Source: DASUBN01 sp036000105 (GTDB lineage: Bacteria; Pseudomonadota; Gammaproteobacteria; Natronospirales; REEB76). Taken from it: a stretch of 64,000 nt of DNA. Position 1 is the stretch's first letter, and every line of letters starts with the position of its first letter. Made by a program: the position numbers and the translations under genes. Of this stretch, positions 59,195 through 64,000 are shown one piece after another. The stretch covers positions 186,001-250,000 of the forward strand of contig DASYGE010000002.1 in NCBI GenBank assembly GCA_036000105.1, given 5' to 3'. The notes below the pieces were generated by a model. The model was not told the DNA's origin and ran no database searches. It saw only the letters and a program-made list of their open reading frames with translations.

Positions 59195-59559
59195 ATGTCT
59201 AAGCAAAGCGGCGTATATGACATAGCCTTAACATATCCACAATTACCCGAGCGATTAGTAAACCGTGAATTAAGCAAAAATTAGAACTCGAGCTTGGTGG
59301 ACAAAGGCCAGAGCAAATTGGTCCAAAGGTTGTGATGCTATTAGCAAACCTCCATGATAGGTGGTGGTTAACAGAAGATTCTGGTATGAGCATTGGCACG
59401 TCTATCAATGGAATTGGCGCAAGCGCTGCAACCTCAATTAGACGAATGAACTCAACCGAAGCGAAAATTGCTTTTGCTCGTGTCGATGAAATTCTCACTA
59501 AGCGCGTTAGATTTATTGATGATGAGTTAATCAATGTTCAATGGATAGATTTTGATTGA
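59195..59559 (+). pseudogene. Frameshifted small protein gene, unknown function
   Basis: ATG 59195 has GGAG eight bases upstream and reads MSKQSGVYDIALTYPQLPE before stopping at 59283. A second frame picks up after a five-A run (59276-59280) and continues LELELGGQRPEQIGPKVVMLLANLHDRWW to 59559. Joined, they give about 121 residues. The locus is much AT-richer than its neighbours. No family recognised; possible recent acquisition. Confidence 0.5.
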
Positions 59560-59639
59560 TCTGCTCGGATTTTTACAATGATATTAACAACGTTGAGAAC
59601 TTGCTGAGGCGTATTTCCGTACGCGAGTAGCGTGAAGGT

Positions 59640-59765
59640 GGCTGGTCGCCGCCCCCGGGCTTCCTCGGCAACTGCTCCTGCGTTGCTCTACCGCCTACAT
59701 CCCTGTAGGTGTGCCCTCCGCGGCATAAGGTCGTCCTGACCGCAACACCGCCAGGGACTGATAAC
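59640..59765. repeat. Mixed intergenic repeat
   Basis: Contains CTCGGCAACTGCTCCTGCGT and a degenerate palindrome (CGCCTACATCCCTGTAGGTG) like the arrays at 9838 and 13417, together with GACCGCAACACCGC, as at 5180-5193. It links the two repeat families. Confidence 0.6.
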
Positions 59766-59769
59766 TGCT

Positions 59770-61146
59770 TTACTTGCGGGAGCTCTGACGAGCCAACAGC
59801 ACTGTCTTAGTCTCTAATTCTGCCGGCTCCCCCATCCCAATGAATCCCTTCAGCGTCTGATCCCCCAGCGCCTCGTTGATGGCGATATCCAGCCGCTGTA
59901 TGACTTCTTCCGGCTGCGAGACGGTCTTCATATGGCGGTCTGCGTCGCCGTGCTTGTCATTGTTCTGCCGCACCGCCAGCACCACTTCGCTTAGCGGGAT
60001 GGTGCTCATGTCGCGGGCGGGTACGTAGCGGCGGATCTTGCCGGCGACCATCATGATGAGGCCGCGCTGTTTCAAGCGATCCAGCACGTCCAGGATGATG
60101 TCTGTGGGCAGGTGCAGGCGGCGGGCCAGCTGCTCCCGGGACCAGGGGGTGTGGCTCTCCTCATAAGCGCGGCCGATGAGGTACATGATGTGCAGGGCCA
60201 CCCGTTCCATGGTGCGGCCGCCCACTTCATTGCGCTTGAGGCCATAACGCACCAGCTCAGGATTCTGGGCGTAGAAGGCCACCAGCGAGCCCACCAGCAC
60301 GATGGTCCAGCTCACGTACAGCCAGATCATGAACATGACGAGGATGGCGAAGCCGGAATAGATGGCCGTGAGGCGGGTGGAGCTGACGCTCAAGGTGGCG
60401 AAGGCCCAGCCGGAGAGTTCCCACAGGATGCCGGCGAACACGGCGCCGGTGAAGGCGGCCCGCAGTTGCACATAGGTGTGGGGCACGAACATGTAGATGA
60501 AGGTGAAGGCGGCGATCACGAAGAGGTAGGGCAGGAGCTTGGCCAGTGCCACCAGGATCACACCGATGGGCGCATATCCTGTGATGTGCGCCACTGCCGT
60601 GGGGCTGCTGACGGTGGCGGTGAGGCCTAAGGCCGTGACCAGCAGCAACGGGCCGATCATGATGACGCTGATGTAATGCCCGAACCCTTCCACGAAGCTG
60701 CGGGGCTCGCGCACGCGCCAGACGACGTTGAAGGCTTCCTCCACCTTGCGCACCAGGGTGACCACGGTGAAGAGCAGCATCACGAGGCCTAAGGTGCCGA
60801 GCACCCCAGCTTTCACGTTGTCGACGAAGTCTATGACCTTGCCGGTGATCTCCGCGCCCTTGGGACCTAAGGACGAGAAGAGGTTGAGGAGCATGGGCTG
60901 CAGCTTGTTCTGCACGCCGAAGCCCTTCAGCACCGCGAAGGCGAAAGCCATCAGGGGCACCAGGGAGAGGATGGAGGTATATACGAGACCGAGCGCCCGC
61001 AGGCGCAGGTTGCCGTTGATGACCTCGACGCCCACCACATGCAGCATGCGCACCCAGAAGGTGAGGATGCGCCGGGAACGGGACATGGCGTACACGTCCC
61101 GGTGCCATATCTCCTGAGAGAAGGAATTGACGAAATTCTTCAGCAT
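59770..61146 (-). CDS. YihY/BrkB-family membrane protein
   Basis: 458 residues. Six to seven membrane segments in the first 300 residues (SILSLVPLMAFAFAVLKGFG; VLGTLGLVMLLFTVVTL; IGVILVALAKLLPYLFVIAAFTFIYMFVPH) and a cytoplasmic winged-helix-like C-terminus (YIGRAYEESHTPWSREQLARRLHLP). Standard UPF0761 layout; the true function (once called RNase BN) is unresolved. Confidence 0.9.
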   Translation of the reverse strand: MLKNFVNSFSQEIWHRDVYAMSRSRRILTFWVRMLHVVGVEVINGNLRLRALGLVYTSILSLVPLMAFAFAVLKGFGVQNKLQPMLLNLFSSLGPKGAEITGKVIDFVDNVKAGVLGTLGLVMLLFTVVTLVRKVEEAFNVVWRVREPRSFVEGFGHYISVIMIGPLLLVTALGLTATVSSPTAVAHITGYAPIGVILVALAKLLPYLFVIAAFTFIYMFVPHTYVQLRAAFTGAVFAGILWELSGWAFATLSVSSTRLTAIYSGFAILVMFMIWLYVSWTIVLVGSLVAFYAQNPELVRYGLKRNEVGGRTMERVALHIMYLIGRAYEESHTPWSREQLARRLHLPTDIILDVLDRLKQRGLIMMVAGKIRRYVPARDMSTIPLSEVVLAVRQNNDKHGDADRHMKTVSQPEEVIQRLDIAINEALGDQTLKGFIGMGEPAELETKTVLLARQSSRK

Positions 61147-61176
61147 GACGCAGCCTTTCCCCTGCTAGACCCCACT

Positions 61177-61659
61177 TTATCGTATCTCAAAGCCGACATG
61201 ATTGTGCGGCTCAGGAGGCGGTTCGCCGGTGAGGATCTTCTGCATGCAGTGGGCGTCGCTTTCATCCTCGTAATAAGCGAGCCAGGTGCCGTGGTGGCGG
61301 TAGCCCAGGGAGGCATACAGGGCCTCCGCGGCGCCGTTGTCTTCCCTGAGTTCCAGCTGCATATGGCGGGCACCCCGGGCGAGGGCGGCTTCTTCCACCG
61401 CGCCGATGAGCGCCCGGCCGAGGCCCCGGCGCCGGGCTTCCGGGTCCACCGCCAGGGACAGCAGATGCCCCTTGCGGCCCTGCATGCGCAGGAGGGCGTA
61501 GGCCGCGAGTTTGCCCCCGTCGTCTTTGACCAGCAGCAGGCTCTTGGTCGCCCGCAGGGCGTTGCGGAAATCGCTGCGTTTCAGCAGGTCGTGCTCGAAG
61601 CACGCGTGCTCAAGCCTGAGCAGCTCGTCCACATCCTGCGTTGTTGCAGCGCGGATCAT
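61177..61659 (-). CDS. GNAT-family N-acetyltransferase
   Basis: ATG 61659 is preferred; an in-frame TTG at 61671 overlaps the upstream gene. 160 residues, with the acetyl-CoA loop LSLAVDPEARRRGLGRALIGAVEE (R/Q-x-x-G-x-G/A). RimI-like in size. Substrate unknown. Directly follows the carboxylesterase gene. Confidence 0.82.
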   Translation of the reverse strand: MIRAATTQDVDELLRLEHACFEHDLLKRSDFRNALRATKSLLLVKDDGGKLAAYALLRMQGRKGHLLSLAVDPEARRRGLGRALIGAVEEAALARGARHMQLELREDNGAAEALYASLGYRHHGTWLAYYEDESDAHCMQKILTGEPPPEPHNHVGFEIR

Positions 61660-61667
61660 ATTGTGGC

Positions 61668-63338
61668 TCAAACGCCCGCCTGTACCTGCAGGCGATCACG
61701 CCGACGCCACCGCCGGACAGCGACGGCAAGGCCCAATATCAGGAGGATGAGAAGCAGTATGGCACCGGTCAATATCAGGTAGACATGCTTCACCGCGTAG
61801 CGGGCCGTAGTGTAAACGAAGCTGATGCGTTTCAATTCACCCTGGTCTTCTACGGGCCCTGACCTGATTGTATTACCCAGATACATCGCCTGTGTATTCG
61901 CACGCTTGTACTCCGGCCATGCAGGCAGTCCCTGACCATTCGGATCACCGGACTTTGCGAAGTTTGTCCAGTAGTCCGACATGTCTTCGGCGAGCAGGTG
62001 GTCTTCAGCGGTCCAGGGTGCGGCCAGCAGATCGAGATGATCGAACACATACGGCATTTCCATGCCGTGAGTCGCGCCGAGCCCGGCATACCGGCTTCCC
62101 GGCGGATAGGGTGGGGTGCGATCGAACTGGTAGAGGAATACATTGTGTCCGCCATGCCCTGCCGCGAGGCGGGCCCAGGTGATCATGTCCCAGCGGAAAC
62201 GCATGTCGGTCTCGAAACGTGCAGCGGCCGTCAGCGCTGCCTCATCCGTGTCGCCCGACTTGGGAGCGATCAACCAGACCAGCAGGCCGGGGAAATCATC
62301 ATCCAGTTCCTGGGTGAAATTCCCAGGTGTTATCCGGCGGCCAGCCGTGAATAGTCGCCCTTCGTCCGCGTTCGAGCCGATGAGTATCGAGACATCGTTC
62401 TCGCGGCCGTCGCGATAGGCATCATAAGGCTCCTCGGTGAGCGCATAGCCATCTACGATCAGGTTCGTGCTGAACCACGTCTTCATGAGTTCGGCAGCTG
62501 GTACTTTGCGCAGAGCTTGCAGGGAAGTGGCGCCGGCTCGAGCAGAAAAGCCCAGGCCCGCTTGTTCCGCTCCGGCGAGGTGCAGGTCAGGAGCAAGCTC
62601 CAGGGGCTCGAAGAGCCCGCCGCTCTCGCCGATAGCACGCTGGAAAAGGCCCTTGGTCAATGGGGATGCGGTGAGGGCGCTGATGGAGATGGAACCCGAG
62701 GATTGGCCGAACACTGTGACGCGTCCCGGATCGCCTCCGAACGCGGCGATGTTCCTATGCACCCAGTTCAGAGCCGCTATCTGGTCCAGCAGGCCGTAGT
62801 CGCCGGAGCTGCGGTGCGGCGACTCTTTGCTGAGCCACGGGAGAGCCAAGAACCCGAATACGCCAAGCCTGTAGTTCAGCGTGACGACGATGACACCTTT
62901 GCGCGCCAGCTTGTCGCCCGCATAGAGAGGCATAGAAGCGGAGCCGTTCTCCAGACCGCCGCCATATATCCAGACCATCACCGGCAATCTGGCATCGTCG
63001 GCGGCTGCCGGCCGCCATATGTTCAGGTAAAGGCAGTCTTCGCTAGTTGGTTCAGGCGGCGCATCCGGTGGATAGGAACCCGTCTGCATACATTCCGGTG
63101 CGAAACTGCCCGCGTGCCTGATGCCATGCCACGGAGTCACGGGCTGTGGTGCACGCCACCTGAGATCGCCCACGGGAGGACTGGCGAAGGGTATGCCCTT
63201 ATAGACGGTCAATCCGTCCTGGATAACACCTTCCACCAGCCCGCTCTCGGTCTTGACGGGTGATGCGAAGGCCTGGCAAGCGATACCCACGATGAGTAGC
63301 GGCATTAAAAGCCAGAAATACCGACTCCCTCGTTTCAT
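61668..63338 (-). CDS. Carboxylesterase type B with C-terminal membrane anchor
   Basis: ATG 63338 has AGGAGG upstream and gives 556 residues. Signal peptide, then VWIYGGGLENGSASMPLYAGD (oxyanion hole), nucleophile elbow FGQSSGSISISAL, with Gln where Glu is usual (GxSxG), GSNADEGRLF (acid), GATHGMEMPYVF (His). The C-terminus adds a hydrophobic segment VYLILTGAILLLILLILGL followed by Arg residues, a tail anchor seldom seen in this family. Confidence 0.85.
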   Translation of the reverse strand: MKRGSRYFWLLMPLLIVGIACQAFASPVKTESGLVEGVIQDGLTVYKGIPFASPPVGDLRWRAPQPVTPWHGIRHAGSFAPECMQTGSYPPDAPPEPTSEDCLYLNIWRPAAADDARLPVMVWIYGGGLENGSASMPLYAGDKLARKGVIVVTLNYRLGVFGFLALPWLSKESPHRSSGDYGLLDQIAALNWVHRNIAAFGGDPGRVTVFGQSSGSISISALTASPLTKGLFQRAIGESGGLFEPLELAPDLHLAGAEQAGLGFSARAGATSLQALRKVPAAELMKTWFSTNLIVDGYALTEEPYDAYRDGRENDVSILIGSNADEGRLFTAGRRITPGNFTQELDDDFPGLLVWLIAPKSGDTDEAALTAAARFETDMRFRWDMITWARLAAGHGGHNVFLYQFDRTPPYPPGSRYAGLGATHGMEMPYVFDHLDLLAAPWTAEDHLLAEDMSDYWTNFAKSGDPNGQGLPAWPEYKRANTQAMYLGNTIRSGPVEDQGELKRISFVYTTARYAVKHVYLILTGAILLLILLILGLAVAVRRWRRRDRLQVQAGV

Positions 63339-63484
63339 ACCATCCTCCTTTGCGAAATCGCGATCCATTGTAAGCCGGGGGCTCTCACTCAATATCGACG
63401 AGGATGGAACAAACTTCGATGAAGATTGAATAAATACGTGTGTCCGCTGTTGTCCGGATGCGGACATGCAAACGGACAGGTGAA

Positions 63485-64000
63485 TCAGCGATTCCCTGGA
63501 TCTATCTGCAAGGGCTCTTCATCGAGCAGCGGCACTTGCTCGCGCAGTGCCTGGAGATGCTCTTCCCAATATCTTGGCGCGTCGAACCAGGGGAAAGCTC
63601 GGGGGAAAGCCGGGTCGCCCCAGCGGCGGGCGATCCAGGCGGCGTAATGCATCATGCGCAGCGTCCGCATCGCTTCCACGAGCCAGAGTTCAGAAGGGTT
63701 GAAGTCGGCGAACTGCTCGTAGCCTTCCAGCACCGAGCTGAGTTGCAGCTCCATCTCCTGGCGATCGCCGGAGAGCAGCATCCAGAGATCCTGCACTGCG
63801 GGGCCGGTGCCGCAATCGTCGAAGTCCACGAAGTGGGGACCATCGTCGGTCCAGAGCACATTGCCCGGATGGCAGTCCCCGTGGAGCCGCTGGAGGTTTA
63901 TCTTTCCGGCCCGCTCGTAGCAGCGGGCGATGCCGGCCAGCAGCAGGTCCGTCACTTCCTTATAACGGGGTTTCAGTTCCGATGGGATGTAGCGGCTCTC
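63485..64000 (-). CDS. srkA: Stress response kinase A (partial, 5' end beyond window)
   Basis: The open frame runs to the window edge without a stop; the visible C-terminal 171 residues include LQRLHGDCHPGNVLWTDDGPHFVDFDDCGTGPAVQDLWMLLSGDR (catalytic HGDxHxxN and DFDD) and the SrkA-like tail ..RRWGDPAFPRAFPWF. SrkA (YihE) phosphorylates Ser/Thr of target proteins in stress. The start lies beyond 64000. Confidence 0.9.
   Translation of the reverse strand, partial: ESRYIPSELKPRYKEVTDLLLAGIARCYERAGKINLQRLHGDCHPGNVLWTDDGPHFVDFDDCGTGPAVQDLWMLLSGDRQEMELQLSSVLEGYEQFADFNPSELWLVEAMRTLRMMHYAAWIARRWGDPAFPRAFPWFDAPRYWEEHLQALREQVPLLDEEPLQIDPGNR

Noticed and set aside
59195..59559. Programmed ribosomal frameshifting
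   Set aside because: The A-run could slip, but no stimulatory structure or conserved context is visible; mutation or sequence error is simpler.

Overview
The window looks like chromosomal DNA of a high-GC gammaproteobacterium. The evidence is a glnE adenylyltransferase/deadenylase, heptose-type LPS core genes (hldD, waaF), a srkA kinase gene, a LexA box of the CTGTAT-N-ATACAG type before a Y-family polymerase, and an outer-membrane beta-barrel. I cannot name the genus; a Xanthomonadales/Nevskiales-like lineage is a guess. GC content is clearly lower in roughly 1-5000 and around 58950-59580, which suggests acquired DNA.

Region 1 (1-17650) is accessory and rich in repeats. It opens with a CBS-HEPN fusion gene and five small secreted or lipoprotein genes, two of which share a duplicated 92-base leader. 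Next come a HigB/HigA-type toxin-antitoxin pair, two ArsR-SRPBCC modules (one with a truncated enzyme gene), and an MqsR/MqsA toxin-antitoxin pair. A string of mostly single-gene units follows: isochorismatase-like hydrolase, RibD-C reductase, secreted DJ-1/PfpI protein, small membrane proteins and hemerythrin. A short hairpin tag (AAAGGGGACGCTACCCTTT and variants) lies near many gene 3' ends, and two inverted arrays of 20-base palindromes flank 10.0-13.6 kb. The region closes with a mercury-type merR-merT-merP operon plus a GDCCVxC protein, with no mercuric reductase in the window.

Region 2 (17.7-37.8 kb) holds stress, redox and small-molecule genes: DoxX, a beta-propeller, two paralogous exported methyltransferases separated by a broken class B3 beta-lactamase fragment, truncated hemoglobin with a monooxygenase, a second hemerythrin, cupin and PhzF. 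It continues with an MBL-fold protein with altered metal motif, a Rieske-AIF-type reductase, SOS-controlled DinB, two MocR regulators, LysE and EamA transporters, an S41-like protein, DinB-like and VOC proteins.

Region 3 (38.2-44.1 kb) holds three c-di-GMP-type proteins (degenerate GGDEF, GGDEF-EAL, HD-GYP with an altered HD motif) around an MBL hydrolase and an ornithine-cyclodeaminase-like gene.

Region 4 (44.2-64 kb) is more core-like: lysA, rlmL, glnE, a zinc-finger protein, LPS core genes, an outer-membrane protein, a cellulose-synthase-like glycosyltransferase, a DoxX-like membrane protein, lipoproteins, a fatty-acid hydroxylase, BrkB, GNAT, a carboxylesterase and the 3' part of srkA.

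The most interesting new candidate is upstream of lysA. A promoter, a 22-codon ORF with three lysine codons among four, and mutually exclusive ACCCGC/GCGGGT hairpins ending in a U-tract together have the layout of a ribosome-mediated lysine attenuator.
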